A stretch of DNA of 10,508 bases from Bacteroidia bacterium (GCA_025996865.1 BNTV01000150.1:1-10508); one strand, 5' to 3'; counted from the stretch's first letter, positions 1 to 7,601 are shown. The notes: generated from the sequence alone by a model not told the origin. A program made the numbers and translations.

Positions 1-46
1 GGAAAAGTTATGATTTGGTCACCGGAGTCCAAATCATAACTTTTCC
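1..46. repeat. Perfect 18-bp foldback at the left edge (10-base loop)
   Basis: Bases 1-18 are the exact reverse complement of 29-46 (GGAAAAGTTATGATTTGG and its complement), separated by TCACCGGAGT. It lies inside the acyltransferase reading frame, and the outer arm starts at the very first base, so the repeat may extend beyond the window. The inner arm encodes the conserved IITFPAG block and is clearly genuine; the outer arm encodes residues (KSYDL) with no evident match to the family. Confidence 0.9.
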
Positions 47-395
47 GGCCGGCTTGTGTTCCCGTAAAAACAAGGGTGTAATCTGTGATCTGGAATGGAA
101 GAAGATGTTTATTGTCAAGGCCACAGAATACAACCGGGATATCGTTCCGGTTTATTTTGAAGGGAAAAATTCCAATTTGTTTTACAATCTGGCCAATGTT
201 CGAAAAACATTAGGCATCAAATTCAATTTGGAAATGTTGCTTTTGTCCCGTGAACTGTTCAAAGCGAAAGGCTCTACTTTCACGATACACTTTGGAAAGC
301 CCATCTCCCGGCAAACGTTTGATTCGACGAAAAGTCCGCAACAATGGGCGGATTGGGTTAAACAGATTGTTTATAATACTGTTAGAAATGCTTAA
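1..395 (+). CDS. glsA: GlsA-like 1-acyl-glycerol-phosphate acyltransferase family protein, 3' part only
   Basis: This reading frame is open from the left edge (frame starting at base 3) and stops with TAA at 393-395, so the N-terminal part, including the expected NHxxxxD catalytic motif, lies outside the window. What remains carries the substrate-binding block typical of PlsC/LPLAT acyltransferases in the form FPAGLCSR, followed by GVICDLEWKK and a hydrophobic VPVYFEG strand. This form is characteristic of the Bacteroidales O-acyltransferase that works with GlsB. By family knowledge GlsA adds the second, ester-linked acyl chain to N-acyl-3-hydroxyacyl glycine, giving glycine lipid at the inner membrane. 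The stop is 2 bp before the next start, so the two genes almost certainly share a transcript. The first ~6 codons lie in a perfect foldback (1-46) and may not be genuine. Family assignment is strong; the specific GlsA role rests mainly on the neighbour. Confidence 0.8.
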   Translation, partial: KSYDLVTGVQIITFPAGLCSRKNKGVICDLEWKKMFIVKATEYNRDIVPVYFEGKNSNLFYNLANVRKTLGIKFNLEMLLLSRELFKAKGSTFTIHFGKPISRQTFDSTKSPQQWADWVKQIVYNTVRNA

Positions 396-397
396 AT

Positions 398-1390
398 ATG
401 GAAGAAGTGATTCCAAAAATAGATAAAGAGATTCTTAAATCCGAATTGACGGAAGATAAATTATTCCGCAAAACAAATAAGTCCGGGAACGAAATCTACT
501 TGTTTTCAGCACATACCGCTCCGAATTTAATGCTTGAAGTCGGCCGGTTGCGCGAAGCTGCTTTCCGTTACTATGGCGGCGGAACAGGAAAATCAACGGA
601 TATCGATGAGTTTGATACAATGGAAGTTCCTTACCGGCAATTGATTGTATGGGATCCTTCGGCAGAAGAAATTTTAGGCGGTTACCGTTTCCGGTGGGGC
701 AATGAACTGACTTTCGACAAAAACGGACAACCCGATAACATTGCAACGGCTGAACTTTTTCATTTTTCCCAATATTTTATCGATAAATATGTTCCCAATA
801 TGGTGGAATTGGGACGTTCTTTTGTTTCATTGGATTATCAATCATCCAAATACGGCTCCAAAGGATTATTCGCCCTCGATAATTTGTGGGACGGATTAGG
901 CGCTTTGTCGGTGATTGATCCCAATATTCGTTATTTTTTCGGGAAAATGACCATGTACAATACGTACAATTCCAATGCGCGAGACATGATTTTGTATTTT
1001 CTGGATAAATATTTCAGGGATCCGGACCGGTTGGTAAGCCCGGTGCATTCTTTAGAAACCGATATGGATTTTGCGAAAATGGAAACCTTGTTTAACGGCA
1101 AATATTACAAAGAAGATTATAAAATCCTGAACACCGAAGTCCGGAAATACAACATTAATATTCCGCCATTGGTAAGCGCTTATATGAATCTTTCGCCCAG
1201 CATGCGTGTTTTCGGAACTGCCGTTAACGAAGGTTTTGGCGATGTTGAGGAAACAGGCATTCTCATTGATATTCACGATATATTTGAAGACAAAAAGAAA
1301 CGGCATATCGAGTCGTTTTTGAATGAAAAGCCGTCCAAACTTTTTTTGAGGCAGTTGAAAAAATTGATTAGCGAGAAGTTTGTACGGTAA
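398..1390 (+). CDS. glsB: GlsB-like GNAT-family N-acyltransferase (glycine lipid synthesis)
   Basis: The product is 330 residues long and starts at the ATG 2 bp after the upstream stop. It resembles the OlsB/GlsB N-acyltransferases (sometimes labelled hemolysin-like): the N-terminal half has the acyl-ACP-binding GNAT-like fold with LREAAFRYYGGG, then a WDPSAEEILGGYRFR strand, and the signature VELGRSFV at about residues 136-143. In Bacteroides, GlsB transfers a 3-hydroxyacyl chain from acyl-ACP to the amino group of glycine, the first step of glycine lipid synthesis; the adjacent GlsA-like enzyme supplies the second acyl chain. No signal peptide or membrane helix is visible, as expected for a cytoplasmic enzyme acting at the membrane face. 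It ends 28 bp from the convergent typA gene, with no clear hairpin between them. Amino-acid specificity (glycine rather than ornithine or another amino acid) is inferred from the lineage, not from residues. Confidence 0.82.
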   Translation: MEEVIPKIDKEILKSELTEDKLFRKTNKSGNEIYLFSAHTAPNLMLEVGRLREAAFRYYGGGTGKSTDIDEFDTMEVPYRQLIVWDPSAEEILGGYRFRWGNELTFDKNGQPDNIATAELFHFSQYFIDKYVPNMVELGRSFVSLDYQSSKYGSKGLFALDNLWDGLGALSVIDPNIRYFFGKMTMYNTYNSNARDMILYFLDKYFRDPDRLVSPVHSLETDMDFAKMETLFNGKYYKEDYKILNTEVRKYNINIPPLVSAYMNLSPSMRVFGTAVNEGFGDVEETGILIDIHDIFEDKKKRHIESFLNEKPSKLFLRQLKKLISEKFVR

Positions 1391-1418
1391 CGCTATCTGT
1401 TTTTATTTATCCGGTTCT

Positions 1419-3224
1419 CTATGCATTCCTTATTTTAATCCGTTTCCTTTCATTCTCATCCAGCACAATTTTGCGAAGCCTTATCGCAAGGGGTGTTAAT
1501 TCGACATATTCGTCTTCTTTGATGTATTCCAGCGCTTGCTCAAGACTGAAAATAACAGGGGGAGTAAGGTGCGCTTTATCGTCGCTTCCGGAAGCGCGAA
1601 CATTCGTCAGTTTTTTTGATTTGGTGACGTTTACCACCAAATCCCCTTCTTTGGTATGTTCACCGACAATTTGTCCTGCATAGACATCGGTTTGCGGCTC
1701 GATGAAAAAACGGCCTCGGTCTTGCAGTTTATCCAAGGCGTATGCAAAAGCGTTTCCGGTTTCCATAGCAATGATTGAACCGTTTTGACGCTTTTCAATT
1801 TCACCTTTCCAAGGTTGGTATTCCAAGAAGCGATGCGCCATGATGGCTTCTCCGGCCGAAGCGGTTAAAACGTTGTTTGTCAACCCGATGATTCCGCGGG
1901 AAGGAATGGTAAATTCGAGGTGAATCCGGTCGTTTTTTCTTTCCATGGATTGCATTTCACCTTTTCGTTTGGTTACCATATCAATGATTTTGCTGGAGGA
2001 TTCTTCGGGAAGATTAATGGTTAATTGTTCCACCGGCTCATATTTGACGCCGCTTTTTTCTTTGATAATTACTTGCGGTTGGCCGACTTGCAATTCGTAT
2101 CCTTCACGCCGCATGGTTTCTATCAGTATGGATAAGTGCAAAACGCCACGGCCATACACAATCCAAGCGTCAGCCGAATCGGAAGGTTCGACGCGCATGG
2201 CCAAGTTTTTGTCCAATTCACGCATCAGCCGTTCGTAAATGTGACGGGAAGTCACGTATTTGCCGTCTTTTCCGAAGAACGGAGAATCGTTGATCGTGAA
2301 GAGCATAGACATCGTCGGTTCATCAATCGCGATAGGAGCCAAAGGTTCGGGATCGTTGATATCCGCTATGGTATCGCCGATTTCAAAGCCTTCGATTCCG
2401 ACGATGGCGCAAATGTCTCCCGATTGGACGGACGAGACTTTGGTGCGTCCCAATCCTTCGAAAACGTCCAATTCTTTGATGCGGGATTTTACAATATTCC
2501 CATCTCTTTTGCAAAGCGCAACGTCCATTCCTTCGCGCAGTTCTCCGCGATGGATGCGGCCTACGGCAATTCTTCCCACGTAATTGGAATAATCCAGAGA
2601 GGTAATTTGCATCTGAGGCGTTCCTTCCAAAACTTCCGGTTCGGGAATATGTTCGATAATGGCGTCAAGCAGCGGTTGAATATTTTCGGAAGGTTTTTCC
2701 CAGTCGTCCGACATCCAGCCTTGTTTGGCTGAACCGTAAACGGTGGCGAAGTCCAATTGTTCTTCGCTGGCATCCAAAGCAAACATCAGGTCGAAGACCA
2801 TTTCCTGCACTTCTTCGGGGCGACAATTGGGTTTATCAACTTTATTGATTACTACGACCGGTTTCAATCCCAAAGCGATGGCCTTTTGCAAGACAAACCG
2901 GGTTTGAGGCATGGGGCCTTCAAAAGCATCCACCAAAAGGAGAACGCCGTCGGCCATGTTCAAAACCCGTTCCACTTCTCCGCCGAAATCAGCATGTCCC
3001 GGCGTATCAATGATGTTGATTTTGTAATCTTTATAGTTGATGGAAACGTTTTTAGCCAAAATGGTGATTCCACGTTCGCGTTCCAAATCATTGCTGTCAA
3101 GGAATTGGTCTAACTCGGTTTTGTCGTCGCGGAATAATTTTCCGGCAAGCAACATCTTATCGACCAAGGTTGTTTTCCCATGATCGACATGAGCGATAAT
3201 CGCTATATTTCGTATCTTTTGCAT
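1419..3224 (-). CDS. typA: Translational GTPase TypA/BipA
   Basis: This is a complete 601-residue protein, the usual length of the family. All GTPase motifs are readable: G1 AHVDHGKT at 11-18, switch I with RERGIT near 49-54, G3 DTPGHADF at 73-80, G4 NKVD at 127-130 and G5 GSAKQGW at about 164-170. Elongation-factor-like domains II, III and V follow, then the BipA-specific C-terminal domain (for example [15 protein letters not shown]). BipA binds the ribosome at the EF-G site and assists 50S assembly and growth under stress or low temperature. The ATG at 3224 places G1 at the normal distance from the N-terminus and lies ~25 bases downstream of a TACCTTTG -7 box. It stands alone, convergent with glsB and divergent from the toxin-antitoxin remnant. 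The stop is TAG. Nothing in the reading frame looks damaged. Confidence 0.97.
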   Translation of the reverse strand: MQKIRNIAIIAHVDHGKTTLVDKMLLAGKLFRDDKTELDQFLDSNDLERERGITILAKNVSINYKDYKINIIDTPGHADFGGEVERVLNMADGVLLLVDAFEGPMPQTRFVLQKAIALGLKPVVVINKVDKPNCRPEEVQEMVFDLMFALDASEEQLDFATVYGSAKQGWMSDDWEKPSENIQPLLDAIIEHIPEPEVLEGTPQMQITSLDYSNYVGRIAVGRIHRGELREGMDVALCKRDGNIVKSRIKELDVFEGLGRTKVSSVQSGDICAIVGIEGFEIGDTIADINDPEPLAPIAIDEPTMSMLFTINDSPFFGKDGKYVTSRHIYERLMRELDKNLAMRVEPSDSADAWIVYGRGVLHLSILIETMRREGYELQVGQPQVIIKEKSGVKYEPVEQLTINLPEESSSKIIDMVTKRKGEMQSMERKNDRIHLEFTIPSRGIIGLTNNVLTASAGEAIMAHRFLEYQPWKGEIEKRQNGSIIAMETGNAFAYALDKLQDRGRFFIEPQTDVYAGQIVGEHTKEGDLVVNVTKSKKLTNVRASGSDDKAHLTPPVIFSLEQALEYIKEDEYVELTPLAIRLRKIVLDENERKRIKIRNA

Positions 3225-3249
3225 TTTTTACCTATTTAAAAACAGGGCG

Positions 3250-3257
3250 CAAAGGTA
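3250..3257 (-). promoter_or_regulatory. Promoter -7 box for typA (TACCTTTG)
   Basis: On the minus strand these bases read TACCTTTG, matching the Bacteroidota TAnnTTTG -7 consensus. The start codon of typA is 25 bases further on, giving a short leader. I see no good TTTG -33 element at the expected spacing; the interval is T-rich. Inferred from consensus only. Confidence 0.6.
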
Positions 3258-3272
3258 CGAAAAAAAATTGAT

Positions 3273-3303
3273 TTTGCGATGAAAGAAAAATATATTATCT
3301 TTG
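3273..3303 (+). promoter_or_regulatory. Canonical Bacteroidota promoter for the antitoxin gene
   Basis: TTTG at 3273-3276 and TATCTTTG at 3296-3303 are separated by 19 bases, a textbook fit to the TTTG/TAnnTTTG pattern of the Bacteroides primary sigma factor. The antitoxin ATG lies 24 bases past the -7 box. The promoter diverges from that of typA within the same ~100-bp gap, so the two may influence each other. Confidence 0.7.
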
Positions 3304-3327
3304 TGTAAAATTTATATTAAACTGTTT

Positions 3328-3534
3328 ATGAATACAGTAGTTGTTGAAATAGAAAATGAAGTTGCATATAGTTTTTTGCAGAATTTGGAACGTATGAATG
3401 TACTTAAAATTATTAAGTACAATGTTGTACCTCAGCACAAAAAACAAAAATTATCAGAGCGTTTTACCGGTTGCCTTCCATCTGAACGTGTTGACGAATT
3501 ACAACAAGAACTTACACAAATGCGTAATGAATAA
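3328..3534 (+). CDS. Antitoxin-like protein of a PIN-toxin (VapBC-type) module
   Basis: This is a 68-residue protein beginning MNTVVVEIENEVAYSFLQNL, resembling the short Bacteroidota antitoxins encoded in front of PIN-domain toxins. The N-terminal strand-helix (VVVEIENEVAYSFLQNLERMNVLKII) would be the dimerisation/DNA-binding part, and the C-terminal section with LSERFTGCLPSERVDEL matches the toxin-wrapping tail of that family. I chose the ATG at 3328; an in-frame TTG at 3301 overlaps the -7 box of the promoter and cannot be the start. Members I recall usually end in a motif like MRxEW plus a few residues; here the protein stops right after MRNE, exactly where the toxin remnant begins, so the last few residues are probably lost. 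It may be an orphan antitoxin, since the partner is broken. The family assignment is from remembered sequence pattern, not a search. Confidence 0.65.
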   Translation: MNTVVVEIENEVAYSFLQNLERMNVLKIIKYNVVPQHKKQKLSERFTGCLPSERVDELQQELTQMRNE

Positions 3535-3661
3535 AATCAAATTACCAGACGCAATAATTACAGCTACTGCTCTTATCAATGATTTTATCTTAATTTCGCA
3601 TAATGAAAAGGATTTTAAAACTATACTCGGACTACATTTTATAAACTCACATAATATCTAA
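3527..3661 (+). pseudogene. 3' remnant of a VapC-like PIN-domain toxin
   Basis: These 44 codons, overlapping the antitoxin stop in another frame, encode IKLPDAIITATALINDFILI followed by SHNEKDF and a terminal GLHFIN. That is the C-terminal third of a VapC/PIN ribonuclease: the LPDAIIAATA helix carries one of the conserved acidic residues (the Asp of LPDA), and the L-I-(T/S)-x-N-x-x-D-F strand carries another. Complete toxins are about 125-140 residues and begin with a hydrophobic strand ending in DxN. That strand and the central acidic residue are absent here, and no such sequence is present upstream because the antitoxin occupies it. A nuclease cannot be formed. The simplest reading is an internal deletion that removed the antitoxin's last codons and the toxin's first ~85-95 codons. 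The reading frame seen in this region extends further upstream (to 3398), but that part is only a shadow of the antitoxin. Confidence 0.7.
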
Positions 3662-3690
3662 TCCTTGTTTGGTTTTAAAATATAATTTCC

Positions 3691-4056
3691 TCAAAATTTC
3701 TGTCTTAAAATATTTGCTTCCAAAGTAGCTTTTCCTTCCACAGCCTTTACAAATGCCTTGAAATGAGCGCTATTATTATGTGAATCAATGGCGCTTTGCG
3801 ACTTCCATGTTTCGATAAAAGTCAATTTCAACGGATCTTTTACGTCTTCAAATACGTCGTAGAAGATATTGCCCGGTTCTTTGCGGGTGGCGTCCACTAC
3901 GGTTTTCACGGCTTTTAATATTTCCGCCTTGTATTCCGGCTTCATCGTTATAGTTGCAACGATGGTCAATGGTTCTTCTTGAACTTCTTTACTTTCTGTG
4001 AATGAACAGAATAACATTACCGAGCATAAGATGCTGAACAATAATACCTTTTTCAT
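3691..4056 (-). CDS. Exported ABM-domain protein (putative quinol monooxygenase, YgiN-like)
   Basis: This is a 121-residue protein with an N-terminal signal sequence (MKKVLLFSILCSVMLFCSF) and one antibiotic biosynthesis monooxygenase (ABM) ferredoxin-like domain from about residue 30 to the end. Readable family features are the first strand LTIVATITMKPEY, the central GNIFYDVFEDVKDP, the strand LTFIETWKS and the histidine-bearing helix SHNNSAHFKAF. ABM domains are small dimeric beta-barrels; members include heme-degrading enzymes and YgiN-type quinol monooxygenases, but many have no known substrate. The signal has a Cys at position 17 after LF, a poor lipobox, so a soluble periplasmic protein is as likely as a lipoprotein. 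It has its own promoter inside the end of the upstream DUF5686 gene and is convergent with the toxin remnant. The enzymatic substrate cannot be told from the sequence. Confidence 0.8.
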   Translation of the reverse strand: MKKVLLFSILCSVMLFCSFTESKEVQEEPLTIVATITMKPEYKAEILKAVKTVVDATRKEPGNIFYDVFEDVKDPLKLTFIETWKSQSAIDSHNNSAHFKAFVKAVEGKATLEANILRQKF

Positions 4057-4086
4057 ATTTTATAAATTTAGTGTGTTTTTGAGAAG

Positions 4087-4117
4087 CAAAGGTATAATTT
4101 ATTGCTTAAATATCAAG
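4087..4117 (-). promoter_or_regulatory. Promoter for the ABM-domain gene
   Basis: On the minus strand CTTG (4117-4114) is followed after 19 bases by TACCTTTG (4094-4087), close to the Bacteroidota TTTG/TAnnTTTG consensus. The ABM gene's ATG is 30 bases downstream. The -33 half and part of the spacer lie inside the last codons of the DUF5686 gene, so the ABM gene can be transcribed separately from the operon upstream. Confidence 0.6.
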
Positions 4118-6205
4118 AAATATAGAGAAAAAAATTGATTTTCGACGCTGATAATGCAATCTTTGCACATAATCAATCCGTAAAAACCGGAGAATATTGT
4201 CCAACCCGATACTTACTTCCGTATAGGGATCTTTTCCCAAGGCTCTGATTCCGTTGCTGAAAGCAAATAATTCGGGATGCAATTGCGGATTATTGTTGTC
4301 GGACAAAGGTCCGTATATGGTTTTTAATCCGAGGTTTGTCCTTATGCTACTTTTGGAATAAACGATTTTGACGGGCGACCAGTTAAAGGTAAGTCCGAGA
4401 TTACCGGCCAGGTATCTGTCGGTCACAAATTCATAGTAATTCATCAGGTTATAGTCTTCTTTATAAAAGATATATCCTTGATTTCCGGCCGGAATAAACA
4501 AAATAGGAAAAGGTACGCGATCCCAAACTTTTCCGCCCGAAAAACGAATATCCGTATGCCCGATACGGAACGGGAAATAGAGTTTTTTGTAAATGCTGAA
4601 ACCGGTAATATTATAATTGTAGTATGAATCAAAAATTCCTTTTATACCTCTCCGGTAATTCACACTCAGGTCGAAATCGGCGTTTTGAAAAATAAGGCGG
4701 TCATTTCGAAGTTTGACGAATTTTTCATACGGGGCGTAACGAATCGAAAATCCTAACTCGGTATTCCGAATGGACGGATAAGATTGAATTTTCCCTAATG
4801 AGTTTTCGTAGATATATTTAGCGCCCAATTCCGCGGAAAAATGCCGAAGGAAATTTTTTTCATAATTTACTTGTGCAATTTTTTGAAGGGACATACTTCT
4901 TATTCCCGAATGGGAAAATAAGTAGAAGAATTGGTCTCGATTGTCGGCCAAAAGATCGTATCCCGGAAGATTCAAATCTTGCACATAAGTGAAATGAAGT
5001 TGATCGCCTCTGTTGTACGAATACCACATATCTCCTCTGTATTTCAGTTGTTTGTCCCGGAATCCGTAGGCCAGATAACCTCCGGCCAATACATGCCGGT
5101 TGAGTTTCCAAGTCGTGTTTCCGCCGATTCTCAGCCGAAGGCCTTCCAATTCGTTGTAATAGAGTGTATGGCTTAAAGGTCCGATTTCTAATTTGTCGCC
5201 GGCAATTCCGATTTTGTCGGTCAACAAAAGTAATCCTGTTTTTTGCAGATTCCGGTAAGCGCGTGTGTGAAGAGACTCTTCAATCAGTCCGGAAATTTCC
5301 TGTTCGGAAGGAGTTAATGCCAAGGGCGGAAAAGAATCCCAGATTTGCCCGGACTGGATTTCGGTTCTGTTCAACAGCAGCCCAACCTTACTGTCGTTGC
5401 CAAGGTAAAACAAATTTTCTTTTTTCGAGGGTGTATGCGTAAACAGCATTTCGTTCATGCCTTTGTGGTGGGCGAAATAATTCATGGTGAACTCGGCTTT
5501 TACCAAAGAAAAATCTTTGACCGATACGTATAAATAGCCTTCGAACGTATTATCTACCGGTTTCTTTGAAAAAAAGGCGATTTCGTAAACGGGAATACTG
5601 TCGATTTCTTCCATTCCGGACAAATAATACCGATAGCTCTTCTTCGCATTTTTGGCGAGCGGACTTTTGATGAAAACAGACAGCACTTCATTTTTGTTTT
5701 TCGAGAGATTGATATCTCCCGTCCATTCATTGAGCAAATAAGACAAATTCTCTGCGTTGATAAAATTGAATATATTGCTCATGGAATCCGTATTCTGATA
5801 TTTGTTTTTATACTCTTGCGCCAAGAAAAGAGTCAAATCCCAATCGGTTGGTTTGTTGTCAATGGGACGTCCATATTTCAACCACGAACCATAATATTTG
5901 AGAATGTATTTGTAAAAAACAGCATCGGCAGAAGTTGCAGGTTGCAGACATTCTTCAAGAAACCGGGCATTGAGAACCAAATCCAATGAAGTTTTGTGAA
6001 AACGATAGGGTTTTTGAATGTAAAAACCGGAAGAATCCCGTGCAATCAATTTGCCGACAATGTCGTCCGCATTTTGAGAAAAAGGATACTGCCTGAGCGC
6101 ATGAAGCCCCCAGGCTTTATATTTCATTTCGAGCGGAGTTTTTTGTGCGTAAATGGTTGTAAAGCACAAAAATAACAAAACAAAAAAGAATAATTTGGTT
6201 TGCAT
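4106..6205 (-). CDS. DUF5686-family outer-membrane beta-barrel protein
   Basis: This 699-residue protein starts with a clear Sec signal peptide (MQTKLFFFVLLFLCFTTIYA, cleavage expected before QKTP). The middle contains the DUF5686 pattern: a region predicting soluble strand-rich structure with FEGYLYVSVKDFSLVKAEF, then LEGLRLRIGG, AGGYLAYGFRDKQLKYRG and many alternating amphipathic strands to the end, consistent with an outer-membrane barrel from about residue 340 onward. Many DUF5686 proteins are ~800 residues or more because a carboxypeptidase-D-like regulatory domain precedes this region; that domain is absent here, the mature protein beginning directly with a short helical section. The function of the family is unknown. 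Its start is only 21 bp after the stop of the flavodiiron gene, so the two are likely cotranscribed. The ATG at 6205 is the natural start for the signal peptide. Confidence 0.78.
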   Translation of the reverse strand: MQTKLFFFVLLFLCFTTIYAQKTPLEMKYKAWGLHALRQYPFSQNADDIVGKLIARDSSGFYIQKPYRFHKTSLDLVLNARFLEECLQPATSADAVFYKYILKYYGSWLKYGRPIDNKPTDWDLTLFLAQEYKNKYQNTDSMSNIFNFINAENLSYLLNEWTGDINLSKNKNEVLSVFIKSPLAKNAKKSYRYYLSGMEEIDSIPVYEIAFFSKKPVDNTFEGYLYVSVKDFSLVKAEFTMNYFAHHKGMNEMLFTHTPSKKENLFYLGNDSKVGLLLNRTEIQSGQIWDSFPPLALTPSEQEISGLIEESLHTRAYRNLQKTGLLLLTDKIGIAGDKLEIGPLSHTLYYNELEGLRLRIGGNTTWKLNRHVLAGGYLAYGFRDKQLKYRGDMWYSYNRGDQLHFTYVQDLNLPGYDLLADNRDQFFYLFSHSGIRSMSLQKIAQVNYEKNFLRHFSAELGAKYIYENSLGKIQSYPSIRNTELGFSIRYAPYEKFVKLRNDRLIFQNADFDLSVNYRRGIKGIFDSYYNYNITGFSIYKKLYFPFRIGHTDIRFSGGKVWDRVPFPILFIPAGNQGYIFYKEDYNLMNYYEFVTDRYLAGNLGLTFNWSPVKIVYSKSSIRTNLGLKTIYGPLSDNNNPQLHPELFAFSNGIRALGKDPYTEVSIGLDNILRFLRIDYVQRLHYQRRKSIFFSIFLDI

Positions 6206-6226
6206 GCAATTATATTCGCATAAACT

Positions 6227-7420
6227 TTATTTTCTGCCGACGAGCGCGTCGGCCATCGCTTTACCTAATGCCCATAATCCTTCATACGACTCTGACAAAA
6301 GTCCTTGTCTTTGTTCAACCGGAGGAGCGACAACCTCCCAATTCATTTGCTCCGGGAATGCGGACAATTTTTTTACAGCTACTCCCGCCCAGGAAAACGA
6401 ACCGAAATATCCGAACAAGCGGTCTTTCACTTCCCGTATTCCTATCTTGCTTAAAATGGACTCTATTTCGGGATAGAGCTGGTTGCTGTAAGTCGGACTG
6501 CCTATAATCAGGCCTTTATATTTGAAAATATCGGCGAGTATGTAAGAAGCGTGGTTTTTGCTGACGTTGTGTACGGCAATATTTTTTATTCCGTTCTCAG
6601 CCAAGGAATAGGCAACGACGTCAGCCATTTGTTCGGTGTTTCCGTACATGCTTCCGTAAACGATTGTAACGCCTTCTTCACCTTCGTAGCGACTCATGCG
6701 GTCGTACAAAGCAACAGCCTCAGACAGATGCTGTCGCCATACCGGCCCGTGTGTGGAGCAGATGGTCTGAATATCCAATTTCGCTATTTTTTGCAGCGCT
6801 TTTTGGACTGCGCTGCCATATTTTCCGATAATATTGGCATAGTAACGAATGATTTCTTCCCGATACGGGTTGATATTCATGTCTTTATCAATGATTCCGC
6901 CGTTGAGCGCACCGAAAGTACCGAAAGCATCGGCAGAGAAAAGTGTTTTTTCTTTGGGGTCGTAAGTGAACATTACTTCTATCCAGTGAACCATCGGCGC
7001 TGTATGAAAACTCAGCGCTCGACTTCCGATGTTGAGCGTGTCATTGTCTTTCACTTCGTGAAGTCCGTCCGTTATCCCGTGGTAACCTTTCAGCATATCG
7101 AAAGTTTTTGCATTTCCGACGATTTTCACATCGGGATAGCGTTGGCGCAACAAGCGGATGCTGCCGGAATGGTCAGGCTCCATGTGATTGACTATCAGAT
7201 AATCCAATGAACGGCCGTCCAATATTTCCGCAATTTTTTTCAGGAAAATATCCGAATAACAAACGTCCACCGTATCAACCAATACGTTTTTTTCGTCGAG
7301 AATTAAATAGGAATTATAGGATACGCCGGACGGTAGAGGCCATAAGTTTTCAAAAAGCGCTTTTTGGCGATCGTTTACGCCGACGTAGAATAAGTTTTTT
7401 GCGATTTCTTTTGATTTCAT
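6227..7420 (-). CDS. A-type flavodiiron protein (FprA family)
   Basis: This complete 397-residue protein has the two-domain layout of class A flavodiiron proteins: a metallo-beta-lactamase-like diiron domain (about 1-248) and a C-terminal flavodoxin domain (about 250-397). All diiron ligands are visible: H79, E81 and D83 in NHMEPDH, H145 in MVHW, D164 in SADAFG and H224 in STHGP. The FMN-binding phosphate loop is GSMYGNTEQ near 256-264, with GSPTYSNQLYPEI and FGSFSWAG forming the isoalloxazine-side loops. These enzymes reduce O2 to water and/or NO to N2O in the cytoplasm using electrons from rubredoxin or a similar carrier, protecting anaerobes against oxygen and nitrosative stress. No rubredoxin domain is fused, so a separate donor is needed. 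O2 versus NO preference cannot be read from the ligands. The gene lies between a small ORF and the DUF5686 gene. Confidence 0.95.
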   Translation of the reverse strand: MKSKEIAKNLFYVGVNDRQKALFENLWPLPSGVSYNSYLILDEKNVLVDTVDVCYSDIFLKKIAEILDGRSLDYLIVNHMEPDHSGSIRLLRQRYPDVKIVGNAKTFDMLKGYHGITDGLHEVKDNDTLNIGSRALSFHTAPMVHWIEVMFTYDPKEKTLFSADAFGTFGALNGGIIDKDMNINPYREEIIRYYANIIGKYGSAVQKALQKIAKLDIQTICSTHGPVWRQHLSEAVALYDRMSRYEGEEGVTIVYGSMYGNTEQMADVVAYSLAENGIKNIAVHNVSKNHASYILADIFKYKGLIIGSPTYSNQLYPEIESILSKIGIREVKDRLFGYFGSFSWAGVAVKKLSAFPEQMNWEVVAPPVEQRQGLLSESYEGLWALGKAMADALVGRK

Positions 7421-7438
7421 ACGATAATAATTTGTTTT

Positions 7439-7564
7439 TTATTCTGCATAGAAAAGCCAAGTATATTGCTCTCTCCATAAGGTAAATTTCGACTTTGGCT
7501 TTTGTTTCGTAGCTTCAGTTAGTTTTTCGGATTTTCTACTGTTTTTTTTTATCTTTGTTTCCAT
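7439..7564 (-). CDS. Candidate small lysine-rich protein (41 aa) ahead of the flavodiiron gene
   Basis: Reading the minus strand from ATG at 7564 gives METKIKKNSRKSEK, then a further Lys-rich stretch ending KQKPKSK, and a C-terminal aromatic tail FTLWREQYTWLFYAE, with TAA at 7439-7441. The product would be 41 residues, strongly basic (11 Lys) in its first two thirds, with Trp/Tyr/Phe-rich end. No known family is recognised. Support: it starts ~38 bases after a TAAATTTG -7 box, runs in the same direction as the flavodiiron gene, and ends 18 bases before that gene's ATG, as an operon leader gene would. Against: the segment is AT-rich, where short ORFs are cheap, and A-runs produce Lys codons by default. 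It could equally be the untranslated leader of the flavodiiron mRNA. Confidence 0.4.
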   Translation of the reverse strand: METKIKKNSRKSEKLTEATKQKPKSKFTLWREQYTWLFYAE

Positions 7565-7601
7565 AATCATTATTCATGAAATTATTTTACATTTTCATCG
7601 A

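Noticed and set aside
1391..1418. Bidirectional terminator between glsB and typA
   Set aside because: The 28-bp convergent gap contains a short T-rich run but no complementary stem.
2136..2732. 198-codon open frame on the plus strand
   Set aside because: It is antisense to typA and has no recognisable domain or start context.
6551..7210. 219-codon open frame on the plus strand
   Set aside because: It is fully antisense to the flavodiiron gene, whose active-site motifs are all intact on the minus strand; the plus-strand product shows no family features.
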